From positions 2,294,001 to 2,358,000 of the forward strand of contig NW_026262648.1 of assembly GCF_021869535.1 (NCBI RefSeq): DNA of 64,000 nt, written 5' to 3'. The stretch's first letter is position 1. Each line of letters begins with the position of its first letter. The position numbers and the translations under genes are program-made. Below are positions 62,001-63,287 of this stretch, piece by piece. Under the pieces are notes generated by a model that searched no databases, was not told the origin of the DNA, and saw nothing but the letters and a program-made list of their open reading frames with translations. This DNA comes from Mytilus californianus (Eukaryota > Mollusca > Bivalvia > Mytilida > Mytilidae).

Positions 62001-63287
62001 ACTGCTCAAGTAACATTCTGGTATCTAACTAAATCTTTTCTGTTGTTTGAAAGCCATTGATTGTTGTTTGTTTGTTTTCATGACCAATTTATATCTATGG
62101 CAACTGTTCTTTATCTCTGCATTACTATATATTATACACACAAAAGAGCCTGTAGTTAAGTGGTTGTGGTTGGTTCATGTCAGTCCTATTTTTTTGTTGT
62201 TGTTGTTGTAAATTGTTATGTTATAAATTAGGCCGTTGGTTTCTCATTTCACATTTTTCATGTCCGGCATTTTATGTGTTTTTTTCATTGTTGAAGGCTG
62301 TACGGTTGCCTATAGTAGCTTTAATACATCCACTTCATTTGAACTCTGGTGGATAGTTGTCTCATTTTCAATCATATCACATATCCTTATTTTTATACTG
62401 AAATATGATATAGGACAAACCTCTTCTTGAAGCCTTTATACCTGAAATATGATACAGGAGAGATCTCTTCTTGAGGCCTATATACCTTAAATATGATATA
62501 GGAGAGATCTGTTCTTGAGGCCTTTACACCCGAGATATGATAAAAGACAAACCTCTTCTTGAAGCCTTTATACCTGAAATATGATACAGGAGAGATCTCT
62601 TCTTGAGGCCTTTATACCCAAGATATGATAAAGGACAGATCTCTTCTTGAGGCCTATATACCTTAAATATGATATAGGAGAGATCTCTTCTTGAGGCCTT
62701 TACACCCGAGATATGATAAAAGACAAACCTCTTCTTGAAGCCTTTATACCTGAAATATGATATAGGAGATCTCTCTTCTTGAGGCCTTTACGCCCGAGAT
62801 ATGATAAAAGACAAACCTCTTCTTGAAGTCTTTATACCTGAAATATGATACAGGAGAGATCTCTTCTTGAGGCCTTTACACCCGAGATATGATAAAAGAC
62901 AAACCTCTTCTTGAAGCCTTTATACCTGAAATATGATACAGGAGAGATCTCTTCTTGAGGCCATTATACCCGAGATATGATAAAGGACAAACCTCTTCTT
63001 GAAGCCTTTATACCTGAAATATGATACAGGAGAGATCTCTTCTTGAGGCCTTTATACCAGAGATATGATAAAGGACAGATCTCTTCTTGAGGCCTATATA
63101 CCTGAAATATGATATAGGACAGATCTCTTCTTGAAGCCTTTATACCTGAGATATGATATACATGTAGGACAGATCTCTTCTTGAGGCCTTCATACCTGAG
63201 ATATGATATAGGACAGGTCCCTTCTTGAGGCCTTTAAACATGGTTTATCTTTCTTGGAAAGTAATTCTAGTTCTTCTGTTGTAAGAC
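22902..63287 (-). CDS. Bifunctional pseudouridine catabolism enzyme: PsuG-type glycosidase + PfkB kinase (5' partial, 15 exons)
   Basis: Coding exons, 5' to 3' on the minus strand: 63287-63196, 58748-58637, 57147-57041, 45224-45098, 43706-43586, 42826-42741, 42509-42433, 38891-38832, 37097-36936, 36167-36039, 34951-34837, 33070-32927, 29482-29307, 27200-27109, 23097-22902. All phases join to about 597 residues. Exons 1-7 form a pseudouridine-5'-phosphate glycosidase domain ([57 protein letters not shown]), the family that splits pseudouridine-5'-phosphate into uracil and ribose-5-phosphate. Exons 8-15 form a PfkB/ribokinase-type domain ([48 protein letters not shown]), expected to phosphorylate pseudouridine first. 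The fusion order matches the bifunctional proteins of fungi and invertebrates. No signal peptide or membrane segment is visible, so a cytosolic enzyme is expected. Missing: the glycosidase N-terminus (about 100 residues), promoter and 5'UTR, to the right of the window. Not tested by alignment or RNA. Confidence 0.93.
23922..24940 (-). repeat. Family C copy, reverse orientation, in intron 14
   Basis: Read on the minus strand it starts near 24940 with GTCGAGCCTGCGACTTTTGT and ends near 23922 with ggcgagacatttcagcgtgt. It has seven or so TGACCTTGACCTCATTTTCA-type units between. It lies head-to-tail next to a reverse family B copy. Confidence 0.75.
24945..26050 (-). repeat. Family B copy (reverse) split by family A at 25268-25870
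   Basis: The minus-strand start is the hairpin at 26030-26050 (ccaagtgatgagaaaagctcacttgg). The end is the complement of 'aggctctttagaccctctagttt' at 24945-24985. The middle is replaced by a family A element whose ~150-bp units (ggttaaagttttt...aacttggacagaagcttgttta) repeat four times. Confidence 0.72.
26051..26178 (+). repeat. Truncated family E end
   Basis: Only the last unit remains: 'ggttgaggcaaactaaagttagagaa', gacagacagacggaggtacag, and the hairpin CCCCTACGCTCTGGCAGGGGCATAAAAA. It abuts the family B hairpin directly. Confidence 0.7.
26179..27108. other. Intron 14, unique-looking part
   Basis: AT-rich, with no further exon recognisable and no known repeat family. Confidence 0.5.
27109..27200 (-). 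CDS. Exon 14 (PfkB catalytic motif, [11 protein letters not shown])
   Basis: A 92-bp exon, acceptor CTTTTTCGCAG with a long pyrimidine tract, donor TG|GTATGT, phase 0 in and 2 out. It encodes [20 protein letters not shown] and [10 protein letters not shown]. The Asp of GAGD is the PfkB catalytic base. The following Cys codon is split by the intron. Confidence 0.95.
27201..29306. other. Intron 13, mostly unannotated
   Basis: AT-rich sequence. 28910-28970 (catgccatgtttgcagctggacattaagcagcaatcaatcaatc) is an end fragment of the repeat seen at 50705-51120. I see nothing else. Confidence 0.5.
29307..29482 (-). CDS. Exon 13 (Pfk[13 protein letters not shown])
   Basis: A 176-bp exon, acceptor TTTCTGCAG, donor GAG|GTTAAT, phase 1 in and 0 out. 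It encodes [20 protein letters not shown] and [17 protein letters not shown]. VTLGxxGV is the PfkB strand that contacts ATP. Confidence 0.93.
29725..29960 (+). repeat. Interspersed repeat family H, uninterrupted copy (empty site for 31698-32713)
   Basis: 'atcaaaatgtataatatggtcaataagacatggttggtaaacaatcc...gttgttgccagatgaaataaaaaatagcaa' continues without a break into 'acattggtgaagcccagcttggtc'. The copy at 31575-32870 is the same sequence with family E inserted after gatgaaataaaaa. Confidence 0.75.
29961..31574. other. Intron 12, non-coding
   Basis: No gene. Short inverted sequences (caacactatgt near 30789 and acatagtgttg near 30828) could fold into a small hairpin. Confidence 0.45.
31575..32870 (+). 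repeat. Family H copy interrupted by family E
   Basis: The left half 31575-31697 ends gatgaaataaaaa. The right half resumes about 32714 with tagcaatttgtgacattgg and continues to 'ataaactgacctaatcacaaactgatg'. It pairs with the empty copy at 29725-29960. Confidence 0.75.
31698..32713 (+). repeat. Longest family E element, with about six units
   Basis: It starts 'taaatgtggattgtgtccacatgtgtccac' and GATGCCCCCGCTTGCATA. The units (ataactcaagaacggtaaaagtgacg... gtgtataagtttcataacatttggttgaggcaaac) are of unequal length. It then has gggacgtacggacaagggta and the hairpin GCCCCCTCCGCTTCGGCGGGGGC followed by ATAAAAA. Confidence 0.8.
32927..33070 (-). CDS. Exon 12 (Pfk[12 protein letters not shown]... 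SPNLNEL)
   Basis: A 144-bp exon, acceptor ATATTTCAG, donor ATAG|GTAAGA, phase 1 in and 1 out. It encodes [20 protein letters not shown] and [19 protein letters not shown] is the conserved PfkB segment before the P-N-xxE helix, here SPNLNEL. Confidence 0.93.
33071..34550. other. Intron 11, non-coding
   Basis: No exon or named repeat seen. Confidence 0.45.
34551..34761. mobile_element. MITE family T copy 1 (TACTGTAAATTCAGAAATTATTGC ends)
   Basis: 211 bp with inverted ends of about 25 bp, starting TACTGTAAATTCAGAAATTA and ending in its complement. The interior has repeated ATTGCGA motifs. The TA at each end is compatible with Tc1/mariner-type insertion. Two related copies lie at 35740-35950 and 44577-44782. 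Confidence 0.75.
34837..34951 (-). CDS. Exon 11 (Pfk[22 protein letters not shown])
   Basis: A 115-bp exon, acceptor TTTTGATAG, donor CCTG|GTAAGT, phase 0 in and 1 out. It encodes [20 protein letters not shown] and a Cys/His-containing helix ([13 protein letters not shown]). An alternative AG six bases downstream (ATTAG) would shift the frame and is rejected. Confidence 0.9.
35157..35300 (+). repeat. Short interspersed repeat S, forward copy
   Basis: 'aataagaagaagtggtatgattgccaatgagacaact...aacaatgagaaaaacccataccgcatag'. This is the most frequent short repeat here (nine copies): 35157 (+), 38085 (-), 40318 (-), 42896 (-), 44440 (-), 48335 (-), 50166 (+), 51160/54053 (-, split) and 62215 (-). 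It is SINE-like in length; I do not see Pol III boxes. Confidence 0.75.
35740..35950. mobile_element. MITE family T copy 2
   Basis: The same ends as 34551-34761 (TACTGTAAATTCAGAAATTA ... AATAATTTCTGAATTTACAG). It is about 211 bp, with the interior diverged. Confidence 0.75.
36039..36167 (-). CDS. Exon 10 (PfkB lid/beta region, [20 protein letters not shown])
   Basis: A 129-bp exon, acceptor CATTTTAAG, donor TAT|GTGAGT, phase 0 to 0. It encodes [20 protein letters not shown] and [27 protein letters not shown] followed by a G-E-L strand is the usual PfkB lid-side beta sheet. Confidence 0.92.
36195..36600 (-). repeat. Degenerate family C copy
   Basis: It contains the minus-strand features of family C (tgaacatgctgaaatgtctcacc, atgaggtcaaggtcatatgaaccctg), strongly diverged. 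Confidence 0.55.
36936..37097 (-). CDS. Exon 9 (PfkB motif 1, [15 protein letters not shown])
   Basis: A 162-bp exon, acceptor CCAATCAG, donor ATG|GTAAGT, phase 0 to 0. It encodes [20 protein letters not shown], then LADCLSRL and [20 protein letters not shown]. GGVGRNxA is PfkB signature 1. The Asp in the GND segment and the preceding GATYPG belong to the sugar-binding half. Confidence 0.95.
37098..38084. other. Intron 8, non-coding left part
   Basis: No gene. Typical AT-rich intron sequence. Confidence 0.4.
38085..38308 (-). repeat. Short repeat S, reverse copy
   Basis: The minus strand reads agaagatgtggtatgagtgcc, then aatgagacatct, and further 'gctataaagggccctaaaaatg'. Full-length type including the 'taaaaggccc' segment and the 3' part. 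Confidence 0.7.
38832..38891 (-). CDS. Exon 8 (PfkB kinase start, [20 protein letters not shown])
   Basis: A 60-bp exon, acceptor ATTTTTCAG, donor CAG|GTAAAC, phase 0 to 0. Its 20 residues [20 protein letters not shown] form the first beta strand and substrate-binding GGxxxD segment of a PfkB kinase. With exon 7 it gives a very short linker (KKK|VVIGG) between glycosidase and kinase. Confidence 0.88.
39130..39768 (+). repeat. Hairpin-ended repeat related to family E
   Basis: It starts near gacacaaatgatgcccccgc and ends with 'cggacggacggacgaacagacggacggacagg' and TGCCGGGGCATAAAAA. The internal units are unrelated to those of other family E copies (caccaagttcaactttc). It lies in intron 7. Confidence 0.6.
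40318..40492 (-). repeat. Short repeat S, reverse copy
   Basis: The minus strand reads agaagatgtggtatgattgc, tatgagacaact, and later 'gaatagcaagctataaaaggccctgaaatggc'. Confidence 0.7.
41128..41170 (-). ncRNA. Hammerhead-ribozyme-like motif (type I geometry)
   Basis: On the minus strand: stem I strand ATTTA (41170-41166), core CTGATGA (41165-41159), a one-base spacer A, stem II GGATA/TATCC with loop TCTGT, core GAAA (41142-41139), a short TATTTA, then stem I strand TAAAT (41132-41128). The catalytic core and two stems are present; the extra base after CTGATGA departs from the textbook core. Such motifs are known in Penelope-like retroelements and retrozymes. Activity is not shown by sequence. 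Confidence 0.5.
41302..41354 (-). ncRNA. Hammerhead-ribozyme-like motif, left arm (mirror copy)
   Basis: The exact inverted counterpart of 42028-42080. The core CTGATGA is on the minus strand at 41343-41337 and GAAA at 41320-41317. Confidence 0.55.
42028..42080 (+). ncRNA. Hammerhead-ribozyme-like motif, right arm
   Basis: Stem I strands TTATT..ATC (42028-42038) and GAT.AATAA (42072-42080) enclose core CTGATGA (42039-42045). Next come spacer C, stem II GGTGCC-CTA-GGCACC (42047-42061), core GAAA (42062-42065), a self-complementary CATG stem III (42066-42069), and TC with predicted cleavage after 42071. The tiny palindromic stem III is the kind seen in dimer-active animal hammerheads. Confidence 0.55.
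42433..42509 (-). CDS. Exon 7 (PsuG end, [15 protein letters not shown]), non-canonical 3' splice site
   Basis: A 77-bp exon encoding [18 protein letters not shown] and ending DIRKKK at donor AAA|GTGGGT (phase 0). The start is chosen so that the leftover A of exon 6 plus AT gives Asn, making [10 protein letters not shown] as in the family. The intron then ends ...CCAGCTTTG, i.e. TG. The only canonical AG (CCAG, exon start 42514) shifts the frame and hits a stop within six codons. A TTCCTTAAC branch-point consensus lies at 42518-42526. The 5' boundary is the least certain in the gene; the coding frame is secure. Confidence 0.82.
42434..42827 (-). other. Probable U12-type (minor spliceosome) intron, 42510-42740
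   Basis: The intron between exons 6 and 7 starts GTATCCTTTA and carries TTCCTTAAC at 42518-42526, both consensus sequences of U12-dependent introns and lacking in the other 13 introns. The conserved protein reading requires the intron to end at 42510 (TG), nine bases after the branch A, instead of at the AG only four bases after it. An indel in the assembly, or an alternative end such as CA, would be the other explanations. Confidence 0.7.
42741..42826 (-). CDS. Exon 6 (PsuG C-terminal part, [14 protein letters not shown]), U12-like donor
   Basis: An 86-bp exon, acceptor TTTTTGTAG, phase 2 in and 1 out. It encodes [20 protein letters not shown] and then GSSLTA. The 5' splice site reads A|GTATCCTTTA, the consensus of U12-dependent introns rather than GTRAGT. 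The conserved family sequence after SLxA is NIALV, which is met only if the next exon starts with AT (see exon 7). Confidence 0.9.
42896..42945 (-). repeat. Short repeat S, 5' end fragment
   Basis: On the minus strand it reads aataagaagatgtggtatga, then 'ttgccaatgagaccgac', and stops. Confidence 0.6.
43586..43706 (-). CDS. Exon 5 (Psu[16 protein letters not shown])
   Basis: A 121-bp exon, acceptor ATATTACAG, donor AA|GTTAGT, phase 1 in and 2 out. It encodes [20 protein letters not shown] followed by an acidic helix ([14 protein letters not shown]). GLQSG...PIP is a conserved PsuG block. Confidence 0.92.
43707..44439. other. Intron 4 segment with a degenerate family C fragment
   Basis: 44058-44230 contains 'aaaatgaggtcaaggacaatggacatatcccagacagaa' and cggtcttttgccttctgaaa, remnants of a reverse family C copy. 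The rest is unremarkable. Confidence 0.5.
44440..44572 (-). repeat. Short repeat S, reverse copy
   Basis: The minus strand reads 'ataaggagatgtgatatgattaccactaagacagct...caatgaacaaaacccatatctcatag'. It abuts MITE family T copy 3. Confidence 0.65.
44577..44782. mobile_element. MITE family T copy 3
   Basis: Ends ACTATAAATTCAGAAATTAT and AATAATTTCTGAATTTACAG, with a length like the other copies. It lies in intron 4. Confidence 0.72.
45098..45224 (-). CDS. Exon 4 (Psu[12 protein letters not shown]... [12 protein letters not shown])
   Basis: A 127-bp exon, acceptor TATTATAG, donor G|GTATTA, phase 0 in and 1 out. It encodes [20 protein letters not shown] and [11 protein letters not shown], the PsuG region following the catalytic lysine. 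The donor GTATTA is weak compared with GTAAGT but is the only site that keeps phase with exon 5. Confidence 0.9.
45318..45800 (+). repeat. Family F leader, GCAATAC repeats and poly-C tracts
   Basis: 'gcttcgccaagcacagctggatac...aacagttggggc' is followed by two 'gtgcaatacac(t)ttgctgttgcg' units (45532 and 45616), then C runs at 45643-45661 and 45759-45770. The open frame through this stretch (proline runs) is an artefact of poly-C. Confidence 0.65.
46001..46068. repeat. Short inverted repeat / hairpin
   Basis: The arms AAAGCAGTGTAAGGG (46006-46020) and CCCTTACACTGCTTT (46049-46063) are separated by 28 bp. Possibly a small MITE remnant. Confidence 0.6.
46095..46685 (+). repeat. ~590-bp interspersed repeat (GGGGAATGTGTCAAAGAGAC...)
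   Basis: It begins 'aatggggaatgtgtcaaagagacaacaacccgacca' and continues with agaaattcctgcacccggag, gctcctgacttgggacaggc and 'gaatatcaggcacaatccttcccgttagggg'. I recognise this as a bivalve interspersed repeat. No ORF is intact. Confidence 0.65.
46690..47095 (+). repeat. Family F end with (GAC)n
   Basis: Two-and-a-half ~150-bp units (ccctttgtggtatggaaact... agagatctttacat), then a GACGAC run at 47013-47043, and 'gataccaatatacgaccacaaaattttttgcagtcgtata'. Confidence 0.7.
47096..47916. other. Intron 3, non-coding with a weak duplication
   Basis: 'atctatcaaggaccataacttctaaa...gtcaatatcaaa...gacctccattttgtcatcagt' at 47458-47530 recurs at 47620-47700. No gene. Confidence 0.5.
47917..48609. mobile_element. 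TIR DNA transposon remnant with TA target duplication
   Basis: The left end CAGTTAACTTTTGGTTGATT with TCGAAATCTC and the complement of the right end (CAGTCGACTCTCGTTATCTC then GAAGTC) are imperfect inverted repeats, each flanked by TA (47915-47916 and 48610-48611). Extra 'gagtcgaa' motifs repeat inside. TA plus CAGT ends suggest a pogo/Tigger-like family. A short repeat S copy sits inside (48335-48470). No transposase. Confidence 0.6.
48335..48470 (-). repeat. Short repeat S inside the 47917-48609 element
   Basis: The minus strand reads 'gatgaatatgtggtatgattgccaatgagacaact...caatgagaaaaacccatggcgtatag'. Confidence 0.65.
48612..50160. other. Intron 3, non-coding AT-rich stretch
   Basis: No gene or clear repeat. 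A lone actgtaaattaagaagtgtc (49294) resembles one end of MITE family T. Confidence 0.45.
50166..50440 (+). repeat. Short repeat S, forward long copy
   Basis: 'aaataaggagatgtgatatgattgccaatgaaacaact...aacaatgagaaaacccataccgtatag' extends into 'aaaaggccctgacaatacaaatatgaaacaattcatttgagaaaactaacag', the longest copy here. Confidence 0.7.
50705..51125 (+). repeat. Interspersed repeat (TTGATTGATTGTTGGTTGCTTAACATCCAGT...)
   Basis: It opens with 'gattgattgattgttggttgcttaacatccagtcgcaaatatttcatgcatgttcatgac' and ends near 'ctgccagtcggaggaagacatatggtgatcatatttc'. A reverse fragment of its start lies at 28910-28970. Confidence 0.55.
51160..51208 (-). repeat. Short repeat S, left remainder, split by the BEL/Pao element
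   Basis: 'gtatatggggatattgctctttgttgaaggctatatc' continues at 54053 as 'gtagactttactggttgcaaatctcaacaaatttggtctccagtggaagtttgtctcattgacaatcat'. The insertion is inside an older repeat. Confidence 0.7.
51209..51372 (-). repeat. 3' LTR of BEL/Pao element
   Basis: 164 bp. It differs from the other LTR only in 'actatcGtta' versus 'actatcAtta'. Confidence 0.95.
51605..53854 (-). CDS. BEL/Pao gag-protease polyprotein, truncated before reverse transcriptase
   Basis: 749 codons from the first ATG (53854-53852); a longer start would need a GTG within the primer site. N-terminal charged coiled-coil-like region; about residues 165-260 is a DUF1759-type gag domain ([31 protein letters not shown]). Three Cys/His knuckles around residues 390-450 include [13 protein letters not shown] and [17 protein letters not shown]1758-type aspartic protease region has [11 protein letters not shown] and [10 protein letters not shown], then [11 protein letters not shown]. 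After [15 protein letters not shown], where BEL proteins run into the reverse transcriptase, the frame goes into about 35 unrelated residues and stops. This looks like the joint of a large internal deletion. Confidence 0.9.
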   Translation of the reverse strand: MEKLKNIRTGNRSAVTRLFRKFEEAKENTDFDRDELLATYDNLTQKKKLLEKLNEQILEATDSDNVESEIVDTDEYSNNLDTKLRHFRNFIQIGQNRTPSSNVTQSSYQVLNVESPPFHPANVDNFQNATPFYASSAAQPQTSYNGSDTGHIAPQNIASTSNHRLPKLSLPKFNGNILDWQTFWDSYESAVHFNPTLTNIEKFNYLKSQLESEALNTITGFALTNGNYMEAINVLKERFGQTYRITEAYLQALLDIAQPRYTLSSLRLFYDRCEAYVRGLDSLGQPETSYGTLLVPIIMRKLPSEIRQHLAREHGPSSWNLKDLRRSILNEIQIMEAGQNTGTYLESLNRQFAIASTCTFHTGTESPRENTSHNAKSQPRNITERPCVFCKEIHAPAHCTNVSNHKARMSIVKRDDLCFNCLGNHHANECQSKRTCRHCNQRHHSSLCSASSNVNSEGLAFITSNTDKQIQSIPVNLINDTENEEDTKVLHSSTQMRTNVLLKTAVAPVWSGNICMDTNVLFDEGAQRSFLTDDLAKKLNLKTEGVEIVHLSAFGKDNTSTSELRKSTVHIEIENRRKFPIEVLIVPTIAVPIHNHMRYVNRNMDYLKGLRLAHPVTQDDSFEISLLIGADYYWNFIEDKVIRGDGPIAVKSKLGYLLSGPLQPGRVHSSTTSSILNVLVSNKSEEFGLKEMIKEQTRRGFIERDEEAGPTGKILKDGLNDTYLMNCCDLLWTVTKMFDLLTYFQKPII
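53884..54047 (-). repeat. 5' LTR of BEL/Pao element
   Basis: 164 bp, followed (minus strand) by TTT-A and the tRNA-His primer site at 53879-53862. Confidence 0.95.
54053..54140 (-). repeat. Short repeat S, right remainder
   Basis: Continuation of 51160-51208 after the BEL/Pao insertion, ending 'cattcttatattta'. Confidence 0.7.
54141..54805. other. Intron 3, non-coding
   Basis: Contains the diverse-looking segment 'ggacccgcggctacgtactggatgc' near 54523 but no gene. Confidence 0.4.
54808..55727. mobile_element. 920-bp MITE with TA target duplication (CCGTnnnnnGGCTTGTATAGTCCGC ends)
   Basis: The left end CCGTAATCGGGCTTGTATAG and the complement of the right end CCGTTAAAAGGCTTGTATAG are imperfect inverted repeats of about 25 bp, flanked by TA (54806-54807 and 55728-55729). 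AGTCCGCACCCC recurs near both ends (54841 and 55660). The interior is non-coding. Confidence 0.72.
55801..56847. mobile_element. Inverted-repeat cassette around a gag fragment
   Basis: The arms 55801-56026 and 56624-56847 (about 225 bp, roughly 95% identical by eye) are inverted copies, from GTGGTAGACT at the outside to AAAGTTACCCAAACCAGTAG inside. The central ~600 bp holds a minus-strand gag fragment whose end (KVTQTSRKL) is encoded within the left arm; the right arm encodes the same peptide on the plus strand. Probably a retroelement 3' part duplicated in inverted orientation. Confidence 0.7.
55988..56546 (-). pseudogene. Retrotransposon gag fragment with frameshift
   Basis: Frame 1 (56546-56130) encodes [40 protein letters not shown] and [20 protein letters not shown], a capsid-like helical region of the kind found in Gypsy-type and PNMA-like gag proteins. 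Frame 2 (56191-55988) continues [20 protein letters not shown] and a Pro-rich tail. The two frames overlap near 56185, so one base has been gained or lost, or a frameshift was used. There are no zinc knuckles and no pol. The family assignment is by resemblance only. Confidence 0.65.
57041..57147 (-). CDS. Exon 3 (PsuG catalytic segment, SMDISADL... [11 protein letters not shown])
   Basis: A 107-bp exon, acceptor ACTTTAG, donor TTG|GTTTGT, phase 1 in and 0 out. It encodes [14 protein letters not shown] and [17 protein letters not shown]. The second Asp of DISAD and the Lys of GVKS are 17 residues apart, the spacing of the catalytic Asp and Schiff-base Lys of E. coli PsuG (Asp149 and Lys166 as I recall). 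The glycosidase active site therefore looks intact. The intron downstream is the largest in the window (about 11.8 kb). Confidence 0.92.
57733..57805 (-). other. tRNA-like sequence in the TRIM 3' LTR
   Basis: The minus strand runs from CTTCCTTAGCTCAGTCGG to GGTTCGAGTCCCGG, with intact A and B boxes and T-arm. The acceptor stem does not pair and the anticodon arm (CTGCCTTGTAACACAAAG) folds poorly, so this is a tRNA relic acting at most as a Pol III promoter. A 20-bp perfect palindrome, CTAAGGAAGTACTTCCTTAG (57794-57813), overlaps its 5' end. Confidence 0.7.
58006..58081 (-). other. tRNA-like sequence in the TRIM 5' LTR
   Basis: The same module, slightly decayed: A box TAGCTCAGTCGG intact, B box GGTTCGAGTCC intact, T-stem weakened by one lost base (ccaacggactcg versus ccaccgggactcg), palindrome broken. 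Confidence 0.65.
58637..58748 (-). CDS. Exon 2 (PsuG core, [12 protein letters not shown]... [12 protein letters not shown])
   Basis: A 112-bp exon, acceptor ACTTACAG, donor T|GTAAGA, phase 0 in and phase 1 out. It encodes [15 protein letters not shown] and [15 protein letters not shown], the glycine-rich PsuG signature that lines the phosphate/ribose pocket in the bacterial enzyme. It is the most recognisable glycosidase exon. The intron upstream (58749-63195) contains the tandem arrays and minisatellite described below. Confidence 0.93.
58937..60770 (+). repeat. Composite tandem-array repeat family F
   Basis: Leader 'atgctccgcagggtgcagcttgatacgaccg...aacagttggggcaag' (58937-59110). Five ~128-bp units (aaatctaaatacatggttagattcagcatatcaaagaacccc... 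gaccctttggacctcaatgtggacca; 59135-59745). Six ~36-bp units (59797-60012). A poly-C run (60129-60143). Three ~150-bp units (60190-60590). A second leader (60594-60770). Same modular order as 19530-20845. Confidence 0.78.
59797..60012. repeat. 36-bp tandem repeat containing ATTGCGCAAT palindromes
   Basis: Units of the type 'tttcttgctattgcgcaatactgtgcaattgaaga'. The palindrome ATTGCGCAAT is exact at 59861, 59896 and 59931, with one-base variants in the other units. Confidence 0.75.
60845..61512 (+). repeat. Tandem-array repeat, four ~155-bp units, ending in (GGAC)n and a hairpin
   Basis: Units: 'gggagct(c/t)acatcaatagatataaacaattcaccaaagtttcatgagaattgg...gcatttttgagttattgtccgaaaactggaaaatcccc'. 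It ends with gacggactgacggacggaca and 'acgtcccgtaaacgggcgtataaaaac' (hairpin CCCGTaaACGGG). The same hairpin-ended architecture as families B, D and E. Confidence 0.75.
61513..62214. other. Intron 1, non-coding
   Basis: Includes a short GA-rich microsatellite (61912-61938). No gene. Confidence 0.45.
62215..62397 (-). repeat. Short repeat S, reverse copy, abutting the minisatellite
   Basis: The minus strand reads 'ataaggatatgtgatatgattgaaaatgagacaact...caatgaaaaaaacacataaaatgccggacatg'. The minisatellite begins at its edge. Confidence 0.65.
62398..63195 (-). repeat. 44-bp minisatellite derived from exon 1 and its 5' splice site (18 units)
   Basis: Eighteen units: seventeen of 44 bp, and one (63146-63195) of 50 bp with a CATGTA insertion. 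A 19th unit is the 3' end of exon 1 itself (63196 upward). On the minus strand each unit begins GTATAAAGGC and ends with ATATCATATYTCAG-type sequence, so every junction reproduces the exon/donor boundary (CAG|GTATRA or close variants). Alternating A and B unit types give an 88-bp higher order. 44 is not a multiple of 3, and the first intronic codons read GTA TGA or GTA TAA, so retention would end translation. Confidence 0.9.
63196..63287 (-). CDS. Exon 1 in window (PsuG domain, ...[15 protein letters not shown]...)
   Basis: A 92-bp exon read from acceptor TTTTGCAG to donor CAG|GTATGA. It enters with two bases completing a Gly codon and ends in phase 0. It encodes [13 protein letters not shown] and, at its end, [12 protein letters not shown], matching the PsuG segment just before the GGTTV motif. 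Its last 44 bases are the founder-like unit of the minisatellite that follows directly in the intron (62398-63195). The upstream exon is outside the window; I saw no PsuG-like exon in 63288-64000. Confidence 0.88.

Noticed and set aside
62398..63195. CRISPR-like array (regular repeats)
   Set aside because: The units are contiguous 44-bp repeats without unique spacers, in a eukaryotic intron.
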